A DNA stretch of 64,000 bases from an uncultured Psychroserpens sp. (GTDB taxonomy: Bacteria; Bacteroidota; Bacteroidia; Flavobacteriales; Flavobacteriaceae): contig CANKZZ010000003.1 of the NCBI GenBank assembly GCA_947488655.1, forward strand, positions 496,001 through 560,000, read 5' to 3'. The position numbers and the translations under genes are program-made. A model generated the notes under the pieces. The model ran no database searches and had not been told where the DNA came from. It worked only from the letters and a program-made list of their open reading frames with translations. Within the stretch, counting starts at the first letter, position 1. Every line of letters starts with the position of its first letter. Positions 26,674-36,480 of the stretch are shown here, in pieces.

Positions 26674-29600
26674 ATGAAATCAAAACTACTCGCTTCGCTC
26701 ATTGTTTTCTTATTTACTTACTTTTCTAACGCGCAAGATCTTACTATGCAAGATGGCTCTTGGACAGAATGTGATTTTATCCTTACAGACTCTGGAGGCG
26801 CAACTTCAAATTATGGTAATAACGAAGACCTAACCTTAACACTGTGTCCTCAAAATGACGGTGATTATGTAACCATAAATTTTTTAGATTTTTCTACTCA
26901 GTTTAATGAAGACTTTCTTGCTATATATGATGGTCCTACAGCAACTGGTAACAGTCCTTTAATTGGGTCGTTTTCTGGTACAGAATCTCCAGGTTTTATT
27001 GAGGCAAATAATGCATCGGGTTGTTTAACCTTAAGATTTATAAGTAACGGTACAGGTACAACAACTGGCTGGTCTGCAGAAGTTCAATGTAATACAGGTC
27101 CTTTTGTAATTAACCAGCCAAGTGATTTCTTAAATTGTGATGATAATGGTGATGGGTTTACTCAATTTAATTTATCATTTAAAGATCAAGAAATTTTAGG
27201 TGGTCTAAGTCCTAATAATTATAGTATTTTTTATTATGAAACCCAACAAGACGCAGATAATCAAACTAATCCACTGCCAAATGTATATACTAACATTACA
27301 AATCCGCAAATTATTTATGTCAATGTTATAGAACTCTCAACAGGTAATTTAGAGCAAACTACATTCAATCTTCTAGTGGATACAGCTCCACAGCCAAATT
27401 TGTTAGATATCTATGAGATTTGTGATGGCTCATCAATTTTAGTTGATTCTGGTTTAAATGATTCCAACTATCAATATGAATGGTATTTTGATGGGATTAT
27501 TTTACCAAATGAATTTGGCCCAACATTAGAAGTCACTCAAACAGGTTTCTATCAACTAGGCGTTTTTACAGCTAATGGTTGTAATTCATTTACAGGATTT
27601 GAGGTTATATTAAATGATTTTAGTTCTATTACTCAACCATCACCTTTAGTGGTTTGTGATGACGATGATGATGGTTTTGCAATATTTGATTTAGAAGATA
27701 AAATATCAGAAATCACAAATGGAATTGATAACCCGAGTTTAGTTGTGAGCTTCCATGAAACAGAAGCAGATGCTTTTAATAATGTAAACGCTTTAAGCTC
27801 ACCATATAACAACGTTACACAATCATTTCAAACCATTTATGTAAATGTATCCGATCAGTCTGGCAATTGCTCAACAGTAGTACCAATGGATTTAGTTGTA
27901 GATGTTAATTGCGTAACAGCATCATCAGTAAATTACAGTGTTTGTGGAGAAAGTCCTAATATTCCTGTAATTGTTGATTTGACATTGAATGAATTAGAAA
28001 TGGTTAATGATCAAAATACAGCAAACTTTACTTTTGAGTACTATTTAACTCAAGCAGATGCAGATGCTCAAACTAACCCTCTAACAAACCCTGAAATTTA
28101 TGAGGTAAGTGGTAACTCATCAACAATTTACGTAAGAGTTATAGAGAATTCTACTAGTAATTTTACCATTGTAAACATTTTTGTAAACTTTAATTTAAAT
28201 CCAGAAATTAGTTTTAATGATTTCTATGCAATCTGCTCAGGACAAGAAGTTGTATTAACACCTTTTGTTAATGGAGATTCTGGAGGAAATTTAACCTATT
28301 TGTGGAGTAATGGTCAAACCGATCCAGAGATTGTAGTTTTTGAAGGTGGAGATTATTCAGTTACGGTTACAGATACTATAACTGGCTGCTCAGGTTTTGC
28401 AGAGGTTTTTGTAGACGAAGGAGATACACCAGTAACCTTTCAGCCAGATAATATGATTTCATGTGTAGCAAATGGAGTTTTTGATTTAACATCTGTTTAT
28501 GCGCAACTGTTAGGTGGAGAAAATCCAACTAATTTCAATATCAGTTTTCATTTAAATACAAGTGATGCTTTTAACCAAACTAATGCTATTGCAAATCCAG
28601 AGCAATTTACAACTACAATAAGTCCATTAACAATATTTGTTACTGTACAAAATATTAGCAACTCTTGTATATCTATAGAATTATTTGATATTATTTCTGA
28701 GGATTGTCCAATAGAAGTAAATTGTGGAGAAGATGCAATTAACACAACCTATTGCTATGAACTTGACTCAGCAGATGAGTATACATATACAAGTACAAAT
28801 GGTGCTCCAATACAAGTAGTTTTTAACGCTGGTCAAGTAGAAGATACTTGGGATGAATTGACTGTAGTAGATAGCGACGGGACAGTTATATATTCTGGCT
28901 ACGGAAACAGTGGAGACCTTACAGGACTTACATTTTCGTCATCAGGAGATACACTTACTATCTTTGTAGATTCAGATGGAGTATTTGCTTGTGCTGATCA
29001 AAATTACATACCTATAGATTATGATGTAAGTTGTGTAGACTTAACTGCGTTACCTAATTGCACATCTCTATTAACAACACCTCAGGATGGCGATGTTGAT
29101 ATCAATGAAAATATAGATTTAACATGGACAGCTGCTTCAGGATTTGTTGGTGGTTATAAATTATCTGTTGGTATCACACCTAATGGTACAGAAGTTTTAA
29201 ACGCTCAAGACGTAGGTAATGTTTTAACTTATGATATAGGTACACTAGATTATGAAACAACATATTATGTAACAATTGTAGCTTATAATATTAATGGTGA
29301 TGCTACAGGTTGTACAGAGCAAAGTTTTACAACCAGAACAAATCCTAATCAAACTGTTGTTTGTGATGAAGGTGCCATAAATACTACTTATTGCTATGAT
29401 AATAATGATACTACATCATTTAGTTTTCAAAGTGAAAACGGTGACCCTTTAACCATATTCTTTAATGCTGGTAGTACAGAGGTTAATTTTGATACTATAA
29501 CAATTTTAGATTCTAATGGTAATGTTATGAATCCTAATTTGCCATATGGCAACAGTGGAGATTTTACAGGTTTATCATATACATCCTCAGGCGATACGAT

Positions 29601-31086
29601 TACGGTAGTTTTTGATAGCGATGGCTCAATTAGTTGTGCAGCTGGTAGTAATTGCTGTACAGAACAATTTGATTTTGATGTGTATTGTTCTACAGCAATA
29701 GGTATTATAGATGTTAGCGCATTTGTAGATGTAAATACAAACACAATTTTCGATGCGTCAGAGCCAAATTTCTCTAATGGTTATTTTACCTACGAAAAGA
29801 ATAACGACGGAAATGTTAATACTATTAATTCTTCAACTGGCTCATTTCAAATAGTGAGTACTGAGGAGACAGATGTTTATGAAATTACATTTAATTTATA
29901 TGAAGAATCTGAAGGTTGTTATGATATTACAACCAGTACATTTAATAATGTGAGTGTTTTAAATGGCGCTTCGGTAGCTCTAGATTTTGCAGTTGTAGAA
30001 GAGCAAAGTTGTGAAGATTTATCTGTATCTCTAATTAATTATTGGACACCACCAAGACCAGGTTTTAGTCACGATAATTATATAGTACTTGAAAATTTAG
30101 GATTTACTACTATAACATCTGGTACAGTTGAGTTTATTGCAGACCCACAATTAATTTTTAATAGTGTTACAGGTGTAAATTCTAATTATACGGTTAATAC
30201 CACAGCAACAGGATTTACGTTAGATTTTGTAAACCTCCAGCCAGGAGCTGTTGAATATATAGATATTTCGTTAACATGTCCTGCAACGGTAGCACTTGGA
30301 GACATTGTAACCAATACTGCTAATTATTTAACTAATAGTAACGATTTAGTTGCTAGTAATAATTACTCTACATTATCTGAGTTGGTTGTTGGTTCTTGGG
30401 ATCCAAATGATAAAAGAGAATCGCATGGTCCAAGAGTAGATTATCAAACATTCTCATCGTCTGATGAGTGGTTGTATTATACTATTCGTTTCCAAAATTT
30501 AGGAACTTTTGCAGCCGAATTTGTGAGAATTGAAGATGCCTTAAATAACCAATTAGATGCAACAACTTTTCAAATGTTGCGAGCAAGTCATGATTACGTT
30601 GTTACAAGAACAGATGCAGATCTAGAGTGGTTTTTTGAAGATATTAATTTACCAGCAGAGCAAGATGATGTAGATGGTAGTCAAGGTTTTGTTTACTTTA
30701 GAATTAAACCAAATCCTGGTTATGCAATAGGAGACATTATACCTAATACTGCATCTATATTTTTTGATTTTAATGCTCCTGTAATCACCAATAGATTTGA
30801 TACAGAGTTTGTAGAAGAAAACCTATCTGTTGATGCTCAAGATTTTGTGTCGTTTGATATGTTTCCAAATCCTGCAAATGATGTAATTACTATTCGATTA
30901 AATGAAAATCATTCAGGAAATATATACATTACCATTGTTGATCTTCAAGGCAAAAATATTATTGAAGCTCAAATTTCCGAAGAAAACATTATAGAATTAG
31001 ATATTAAAGATTTACAAAGCGGGTTATATTTTGTAAAGCTAAGTACAAGTAATAAAAACAGTGTGAAAAAACTAATTATAGAATAG
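26674..31086 (+). CDS. Large secreted multidomain protein with T9SS type A sorting domain
   Basis: A 1470-residue exported protein: signal peptide (about 1-20), CUB domain (about 22-137, with TLCPQNDGDYVTINF), and several repeats of a GDGFTQFNL/FYETQQDADNQTNPL type (about 145-680). Two CUB-like modules begin with AINTTYCY (near 690 and 905), flanking a fibronectin III-like domain (about 790-890). A conserved SWDPNDKR module (about 1245-1390) precedes the C-terminal sorting domain from FDMFPNPAND to the end. It is sent through the outer membrane by the type IX system and probably displayed on the surface. Adhesion is a reasonable guess. No catalytic motif is visible. Confidence 0.9.
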   Translation: MKSKLLASLIVFLFTYFSNAQDLTMQDGSWTECDFILTDSGGATSNYGNNEDLTLTLCPQNDGDYVTINFLDFSTQFNEDFLAIYDGPTATGNSPLIGSFSGTESPGFIEANNASGCLTLRFISNGTGTTTGWSAEVQCNTGPFVINQPSDFLNCDDNGDGFTQFNLSFKDQEILGGLSPNNYSIFYYETQQDADNQTNPLPNVYTNITNPQIIYVNVIELSTGNLEQTTFNLLVDTAPQPNLLDIYEICDGSSILVDSGLNDSNYQYEWYFDGIILPNEFGPTLEVTQTGFYQLGVFTANGCNSFTGFEVILNDFSSITQPSPLVVCDDDDDGFAIFDLEDKISEITNGIDNPSLVVSFHETEADAFNNVNALSSPYNNVTQSFQTIYVNVSDQSGNCSTVVPMDLVVDVNCVTASSVNYSVCGESPNIPVIVDLTLNELEMVNDQNTANFTFEYYLTQADADAQTNPLTNPEIYEVSGNSSTIYVRVIENSTSNFTIVNIFVNFNLNPEISFNDFYAICSGQEVVLTPFVNGDSGGNLTYLWSNGQTDPEIVVFEGGDYSVTVTDTITGCSGFAEVFVDEGDTPVTFQPDNMISCVANGVFDLTSVYAQLLGGENPTNFNISFHLNTSDAFNQTNAIANPEQFTTTISPLTIFVTVQNISNSCISIELFDIISEDCPIEVNCGEDAINTTYCYELDSADEYTYTSTNGAPIQVVFNAGQVEDTWDELTVVDSDGTVIYSGYGNSGDLTGLTFSSSGDTLTIFVDSDGVFACADQNYIPIDYDVSCVDLTALPNCTSLLTTPQDGDVDINENIDLTWTAASGFVGGYKLSVGITPNGTEVLNAQDVGNVLTYDIGTLDYETTYYVTIVAYNINGDATGCTEQSFTTRTNPNQTVVCDEGAINTTYCYDNNDTTSFSFQSENGDPLTIFFNAGSTEVNFDTITILDSNGNVMNPNLPYGNSGDFTGLSYTSSGDTITVVFDSDGSISCAAGSNCCTEQFDFDVYCSTAIGIIDVSAFVDVNTNTIFDASEPNFSNGYFTYEKNNDGNVNTINSSTGSFQIVSTEETDVYEITFNLYEESEGCYDITTSTFNNVSVLNGASVALDFAVVEEQSCEDLSVSLINYWTPPRPGFSHDNYIVLENLGFTTITSGTVEFIADPQLIFNSVTGVNSNYTVNTTATGFTLDFVNLQPGAVEYIDISLTCPATVALGDIVTNTANYLTNSNDLVASNNYSTLSELVVGSWDPNDKRESHGPRVDYQTFSSSDEWLYYTIRFQNLGTFAAEFVRIEDALNNQLDATTFQMLRASHDYVVTRTDADLEWFFEDINLPAEQDDVDGSQGFVYFRIKPNPGYAIGDIIPNTASIFFDFNAPVITNRFDTEFVEENLSVDAQDFVSFDMFPNPANDVITIRLNENHSGNIYITIVDLQGKNIIEAQISEENIIELDIKDLQSGLYFVKLSTSNKNSVKKLIIE

Positions 31087-31107
31087 TCTAAATTTTAATT
31101 AGTTGTT

Positions 31108-31137
31108 AAAACCTCAAGATTTTCTTGAGGTTTTTTT
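31108..31137 (+). terminator. Strong terminator after the large secreted protein gene
   Basis: A 12-base-pair stem (31108-31119 with 31123-31134), three-base loop and a T7 run, 22 bases past the stop codon. Confidence 0.92.
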
Positions 31138-31206
31138 GTAAGCAATTCTTAATATCTTCGTCAAAGTAAATTATTAAAATAATAATCATAACTAAACCAA
31201 AAATTA

Positions 31207-32010
31207 ATGAAATTAGCAAGTTTACTATTTAGTGTACTACTCGTTTTTACCTCGTGTAAAGATGCAAAAACTCCAGAAACGGTTAAATCTATTGATTACT
31301 CAAAAGAGACTCTAGATGTAACAACTAGTACATATCCTGAGAATATTACTAATATTTTTGATGCTCATGGAGGTGTAGATTCTTGGAGAAAAATGAAGAC
31401 CTTAAAATTTACAATGCCAAGTGATAAAGGAAACGAGATTACAACTACCGATTTACACAATAGAAATTCTATTATAGAAATGCAAAATCATACCATAGGT
31501 TATGATGGTGAAGTAGTTTGGTTACAAAATAAAGGCAAGACTGTTTACGATGGTAATCCCAAATTTTATTATAATTTAATGTTCTATTTCTATGCTATGC
31601 CCTTTGTTTTAGCAGATGATGGTATTATTTATGAAGATGTAGAGCCTCTTAGATTTGAAGGAAAAGTGTATCCAGGAATTAAAATTGCTTATGAGAGTGG
31701 AGTAGGAGAATCTCCAGAAGACGAGTATGTTTTATATTATGATCCAGCTACCAATGAGATGGCTTGGTTAAGTTATACCGTAACTTTTTTTAGTAAAGAA
31801 AAGAGCAAAAAATGGTCTTATATAAATTATAGCGATTGGCAAACAGTTAATGGTTTAAAACTGCCTAAGCGTCTAACGTGGTACAATGTTGAGAATAATC
31901 AACCTACTACTGTTAGAAATGATAAGAGTTTTACAAATGTTGTTCTAACAGAAGATTCTAAAGGCGCTGCATCGTTTGCAATGCCAGAAAATGCAGAAGC
32001 CATAAAATAA
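31207..32010 (+). CDS. DUF6503 family lipoprotein
   Basis: The lipobox FTSC places the lipidated Cys at residue 17. The rest resembles the LolA/LppX-like half-barrel proteins now grouped as DUF6503: FDAHGGVDSWRKMKTLKFTM, a YDGEVVWLQNKG strand, an aromatic FYYNLMFYFYAMPFVLADDG segment, and VNGLKLPKRLTWYN near the end. These are thought to bind hydrophobic ligands in the periplasm; no direct evidence exists for this protein. Single-gene unit with a strong terminator. Confidence 0.82.
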   Translation: MKLASLLFSVLLVFTSCKDAKTPETVKSIDYSKETLDVTTSTYPENITNIFDAHGGVDSWRKMKTLKFTMPSDKGNEITTTDLHNRNSIIEMQNHTIGYDGEVVWLQNKGKTVYDGNPKFYYNLMFYFYAMPFVLADDGIIYEDVEPLRFEGKVYPGIKIAYESGVGESPEDEYVLYYDPATNEMAWLSYTVTFFSKEKSKKWSYINYSDWQTVNGLKLPKRLTWYNVENNQPTTVRNDKSFTNVVLTEDSKGAASFAMPENAEAIK

Positions 32011-32021
32011 TATTTTAACAA

Positions 32022-32060
32022 AAAAAAAAGCCTGATAATAATTTTATCAGGCTTTTTTTT
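32022..32060. terminator. Bidirectional rho-independent terminator
   Basis: GCCTGATAA (32030-32038) pairs with TTATCAGGC (32044-32052), flanked by eight or more A on the left and T on the right. It ends the plus-strand lipoprotein gene and can also end the minus-strand amidohydrolase gene stopping at 32074. Confidence 0.93.
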
Positions 32061-32073
32061 ATGAATTATTTTG

Positions 32074-33384
32074 TTAATTCTGTGCTTCGTATTTTTTTGA
32101 GTATCGTTGCCAAAGTTCGGTTTGATGTGTTTCTAAGCTCAATAATCTACCATCTATAAATGCATGAGTTAATAGATTTGTTCTCATATCTAATGCATCA
32201 CCTTCGCTTATAAATAAGGTAGCACTTTTTCCAACTTCTAGAGTGCCATACATATTATCAATGCCTAAAATTTTAGCAGTGTTTTGAGTAATTAATTGTA
32301 AAGCCTGTTCTTTTGTTAAGCCATAAGCAACAGTTGTACCAGCATAAAATGGCAGGTTACGAGAATTCATACGTTCCATTTGGCCACTTGTTTCTAATGC
32401 AACTGTAATACCTTTATCTGTTAACAATTTTGCAAGTTTAAATGGCATATCATAATCATCATCTGTTTGGCTAGGTCTTGTGTGTACACGTTGTAAAAGA
32501 ACTGCTATATTATTATTTTTTAGCAAATCTGTTACTTTGTGAGCTTCGTATCCACCAACAATAACTGTTTTAGAAACGTTATTTGATTTAACAAAATTAA
32601 CTGCATCTGTAATTCCTTTTTCATCATCTACATGTATATATAAGGTTTTAGCTCCAGTAAATAAACCATTAGTTGCCTCATAAGGTAGATGTGTAGAAGC
32701 TTTGTCACCAGCTATATAGGTTTTTGTAGCATTAAAATAATCTGTAATTTCTGTTACTTGCTTATCATAGTTTTTATTAACCTTCATGCCAGGATCTTCT
32801 CCTAACCACCAGCGACCTCTAGAAAAACTACTTGGCCAATTTAAGTGAATTCCGTCATCTTCTTTTATAGCAGCGTCTTCCCAATTCCAGGCATCAAATT
32901 GTACGATCGAAGATGTTCCAGAGATACGACCACCACGTGGTGTAATTTGTCCTAATAAAACTCCGTTAGGTCTCATAGATTCAACAATTTTAGACTCCGC
33001 ATTATAAGCTATTAAGCTTCTAATGTGTGGGTTCCATGAGCCTAATTCTGCACCATCATCTGTTGCTCTAACCGAGCTAATTTCAACTAATCCTAACGTA
33101 GAATTTGGTACTATAAAACCAGGATATACGTGTTTACCGTTGGCATTTATAACGTCCATATCTGTCATATCAACTTTTGTAGTTGTCATATCTGCAACGG
33201 TTATAAGTTTACCATCCTTAAATACGATAATACTAGAATCTATGACATCACCATTACCTAAATGAGCAGTAGCTCCAGTAATAGCAATTGTGTTACCTTG
33301 CTTGGGAGCAGGAGTCTGTTGTGCAATACTTATAGAAAAACAAAGCACTGCAATTAATAATAATTTTATATTAAGTGTTTTCAT
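32074..33384 (-). CDS. Secreted amidohydrolase-family protein lacking the HxH metal motif
   Basis: Signal peptide in the first 21 residues (KLLLIAVLCFSISIAQ). The chain has the composite beta domain and amidohydrolase barrel (IVFKDGKLITVAD; KHVYPGFIVPN; C-terminal LTKEQALQLITQNTAKILGI and GTLEVGKSATLFI). At the strand-1 site where active enzymes have GFIDxHxH, this protein reads GFIVPNSTLGL, so the metal pair is missing. It may be a non-catalytic or altered partner of the upstream gene. ATG 33408 overlaps the upstream stop by 14 bases, but ATG 33384 gives the better signal peptide (436 residues). Confidence 0.82.
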   Translation of the reverse strand: MKTLNIKLLLIAVLCFSISIAQQTPAPKQGNTIAITGATAHLGNGDVIDSSIIVFKDGKLITVADMTTTKVDMTDMDVINANGKHVYPGFIVPNSTLGLVEISSVRATDDGAELGSWNPHIRSLIAYNAESKIVESMRPNGVLLGQITPRGGRISGTSSIVQFDAWNWEDAAIKEDDGIHLNWPSSFSRGRWWLGEDPGMKVNKNYDKQVTEITDYFNATKTYIAGDKASTHLPYEATNGLFTGAKTLYIHVDDEKGITDAVNFVKSNNVSKTVIVGGYEAHKVTDLLKNNNIAVLLQRVHTRPSQTDDDYDMPFKLAKLLTDKGITVALETSGQMERMNSRNLPFYAGTTVAYGLTKEQALQLITQNTAKILGIDNMYGTLEVGKSATLFISEGDALDMRTNLLTHAFIDGRLLSLETHQTELWQRYSKKYEAQN

Positions 33385-33394
33385 TTTGGTTGTT

Positions 33395-36391
33395 TTAGTG
33401 TTGTACATGATCTAAGTAATCACAATGCATTTGATCTTTCTCTTTTTTCTTAATAGGTTGTGTTTTTAAACCTTTGTTTTTAGCAATCATCATTTGGTTA
33501 ATGAGTTCGCTTTTCTCTTTCTTTAATTGAGCACGCATGATTTCATCACGTTTTAAATCGAAGTAAGTAACTCCTTCTATAATTGTTTTTTCCGCTTTAG
33601 CATAAATAGACATTGGGTGGTCTGACCAAAGTACAACATCTGCGTCTTTACCAACTTTAATACTACCAACACGTTTATCAATATGTAATAATTTAGCAGG
33701 ATTAAGAGTTACAAATTTCCAAGCATCTTCTTCGCTAATGCCACCATATTTAACAGATTTTGCAGCTTCTTGGTTTAAACGTCTAGACATTTCTCCATCA
33801 TCACTATTTATTGCAACTACAACGCCTGCATTATGCATTATTGCAGCATTATAAGGAATTGCATCATTAACTTCGTATTTGTATGCCCACCAATCACTAA
33901 AAGTTGAACCACCAACACCATGCTCAGCCATTTTATCTGCAACTTTATAGCCTTCTAAGATGTGTGTAAAAGTATTTATATTGAAATCAAATTTCTCGGC
34001 AACCTTCATCAACATATTAATTTCGCTTTGTACATACGAGTGGCAAGAGATAAAACGTTCTTTGTTTAAAATTTCGGCAATTACCTCCATTTCTATATCC
34101 TTTCTATATGGTTTTCCACTTTTTTTCAAATCGTCATAAGCCTTTGCTCTTGTAAAATAATCTATATACAATTGCTCAACACCCATTCTTGTTTGCGGAA
34201 ATCTATTGCGTGCATTATCTCCCCAATTTGATTGTTTTACATTTTCGCCTAAAGCAAATTTTATAAATTTAGGACTATCATCATAAATTAAATTTGCTGC
34301 AGATTCTCCCCATTTTAATTTAATAATTGCAGAGCGACCTCCAATTGGATTGGCAGATCCGTGTAATATTTGAATAGATGTAACACCACCTGCAAGATTT
34401 CTATAAATATCAATATCTTCGTCGTCAATAACATCTTCTATAGATACTTCTGCAGAGGAGTTATGACCGCCTTCATTAATAGAAGCTGCAGCTATATGTG
34501 AGTGTTCATCAATAATACCAGATGTTAAGTGTTTACCAGTTGCGTCGATAACTGTTGCGCTACCATCTGATAAATCCTTACCAATTTTAGTAATCTTTCC
34601 GTTTTTTATAAGTACATCTGTATTCTCTAAAATCCCATCTTTTTCATTAGTCCAAACTGTAGCGTTTTTAAAAAGTAATGTTTCTTGTTTTGGAAGTTCT
34701 GCAAACCCATAAGCCATATTTGGATAGGTGATTGGCATGATTTCTTTAACCGAATCTTTTGCTTTCTCTTTTTTATTTTTTTCTTTTTCTTCGGAAACTG
34801 ACTCCTTTGCATCTGTTTTCTTTGCAAAAAACGTCATTTCATTACCGTTAGGAAAAATTGCTGTTCCGTTTAAAGTCTTACCGTTAGTTACGTAAGCGCT
34901 TAATCTAATAAATTGTTGCTCGGTACTATCTTTTGTAGTCATTGCAATATTTACCCAATCATCAGCAAAAGAAATTTTAGAACCTCTAGTTTTACCATCG
35001 CTTGTAATTTCAGATTTTAATTTACTTGGCATTCCTTTTAAGCTCATTTTATAAGATTCTCCAGCAAGAGTAAATTCATAATCTCCTGTGATATCCTGAG
35101 TATTCATATCTTCAAGAACAGTTTTTTGTCCTTGTACCCAGTTTTCATAAAGTTTAGTTTTCTTTTCAAAAATATCACCAGATGTAATTAAGAAATTTGC
35201 ATAAGACCCTTTTTGGAGTGAGCCAATCTGAGAAGATTTACCTAATAATTGAGCAGGTATAGTTGTTAATGCTTGTAATGCTTTTTCTTTTGAAAGTCCA
35301 TATTCTATAGCCTTAATAAGATTAGGCATAAATGTTTTAGGAGACTTTAAATCATGAGTAGTAAATGCGAATTTAATACCATTGTCTGCAAGAATCTTAG
35401 CGTTTGCAGGTTCTTGGTTCCAGGCTTTCATATCGCTCAACGCAAGAGATCTACTTAAAAATGCATTTTCTACATCATATGCATTTTGGAAATTTACAGG
35501 TATAATGTATGAGGCATTAGTAGCTTTAACATCATCAACACGTTCATATTCATCACCACCTCCAAGAATCACATACTGTATTCCAAATGCATCACCAACT
35601 TTGTCAGCTCTCATACCATTCATTCTGCTTCCTGCAGCAAAGATTTGTACTAAGTTTTTATTGCTGTTTAAAGCTTCTAAAGATAAATCTTTGGTGTCGC
35701 TGTTTCCATTTGCATACCAAGACGCATCATTATACATTTGGCGCAATAAAGCCATACTACCCATAATAGATCCAGGATAAGATTGTCTAGACGCAGCACT
35801 TTTACTAAATGAAAAATATTGACCAGAGTTTGGTGCTAAAATGCGAGCTTCATTACCTTCATTTGTATTAAGTGCAACTAAAGTACCTGTGCCTCTAACA
35901 ATACCATCTTCTATATGTGTATTCACGACACCAAAACCGGCTTTCATTAATTCTGAAGCGGTTTTAGAATCAAAGCTAAATTTGTCTAGAGCCTTATTCT
36001 CTGGCATTACATGGTCACTCCAATAATAGCCAGTTCTACTTGGTCCATATTGCGGACTCCTACCACCTCCAGAAGAGCGTTTTGGTTTTTCTACGCCAAA
36101 AGTTGAGTACATATCTATAAAAGAAGGATAAATACTCTTACCTTTTAAATCTACAACAGTTGTGTTTTTAGGTATACTAACTTGATTACCAGATGCTACA
36201 ACTTTACCATCCTTAATTAAAAGTGTTCCATTCTCTACAATTTGAGTTGGTGTCACATAAATTTTGGCATTTGTAAACGCTTGATAACTTGTGTTTTTGG
36301 TTTTTACACCATCGTTTTTGGGGAAGTAGTCTTGTGCAAATAATGCAAAACTGCAAAAGCATAGCGCAATTGCAAACTTGATTTTATTCAT
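33395..36391 (-). CDS. Secreted tandem amidohydrolase-family protein
   Basis: A 998-residue exported protein (signal peptide about 1-19) with two amidohydrolase modules. The N-terminal module (about 35-430) has IYPSFIDMYSTF where an HxH should be, so its metal site is lost. After a beta-sandwich-like linker with a Lys/Glu-rich stretch near 540 comes a second module (about 570-990) with an intact-looking site: IIDEHSHIA, SCHSYVQSE, FTHILEGY and INSDDG. The second half resembles imidazolonepropionase/dipeptidase-type hydrolases and is likely the active part. Its stop lies 10 bases before the preferred start of the next amidohydrolase gene. Confidence 0.87.
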   Translation of the reverse strand: MNKIKFAIALCFCSFALFAQDYFPKNDGVKTKNTSYQAFTNAKIYVTPTQIVENGTLLIKDGKVVASGNQVSIPKNTTVVDLKGKSIYPSFIDMYSTFGVEKPKRSSGGGRSPQYGPSRTGYYWSDHVMPENKALDKFSFDSKTASELMKAGFGVVNTHIEDGIVRGTGTLVALNTNEGNEARILAPNSGQYFSFSKSAASRQSYPGSIMGSMALLRQMYNDASWYANGNSDTKDLSLEALNSNKNLVQIFAAGSRMNGMRADKVGDAFGIQYVILGGGDEYERVDDVKATNASYIIPVNFQNAYDVENAFLSRSLALSDMKAWNQEPANAKILADNGIKFAFTTHDLKSPKTFMPNLIKAIEYGLSKEKALQALTTIPAQLLGKSSQIGSLQKGSYANFLITSGDIFEKKTKLYENWVQGQKTVLEDMNTQDITGDYEFTLAGESYKMSLKGMPSKLKSEITSDGKTRGSKISFADDWVNIAMTTKDSTEQQFIRLSAYVTNGKTLNGTAIFPNGNEMTFFAKKTDAKESVSEEKEKNKKEKAKDSVKEIMPITYPNMAYGFAELPKQETLLFKNATVWTNEKDGILENTDVLIKNGKITKIGKDLSDGSATVIDATGKHLTSGIIDEHSHIAAASINEGGHNSSAEVSIEDVIDDEDIDIYRNLAGGVTSIQILHGSANPIGGRSAIIKLKWGESAANLIYDDSPKFIKFALGENVKQSNWGDNARNRFPQTRMGVEQLYIDYFTRAKAYDDLKKSGKPYRKDIEMEVIAEILNKERFISCHSYVQSEINMLMKVAEKFDFNINTFTHILEGYKVADKMAEHGVGGSTFSDWWAYKYEVNDAIPYNAAIMHNAGVVVAINSDDGEMSRRLNQEAAKSVKYGGISEEDAWKFVTLNPAKLLHIDKRVGSIKVGKDADVVLWSDHPMSIYAKAEKTIIEGVTYFDLKRDEIMRAQLKKEKSELINQMMIAKNKGLKTQPIKKKEKDQMHCDYLDHVQH

Positions 36392-36480
36392 ATAAAATTG
36401 GTTGATTAATTATTCATCCTAAAGATAAAAATTAACCACATATCAATGTACAAAATCTAAAGTTTTAACGTTTTAGTCTA

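Noticed and set aside
32931-32942. CACCACGTGGTG palindrome as a parS site for ParB
   Set aside because: Only the inner CCACGTGG agrees with known parS; the outer bases differ, and it lies in the coding sequence of an amidohydrolase about 28 kb from parB. It is explained by Arg-Gly-Gly codons.
35382-35780. 132-codon plus-strand frame inside the tandem amidohydrolase gene
   Set aside because: Antisense shadow of a strongly supported gene.
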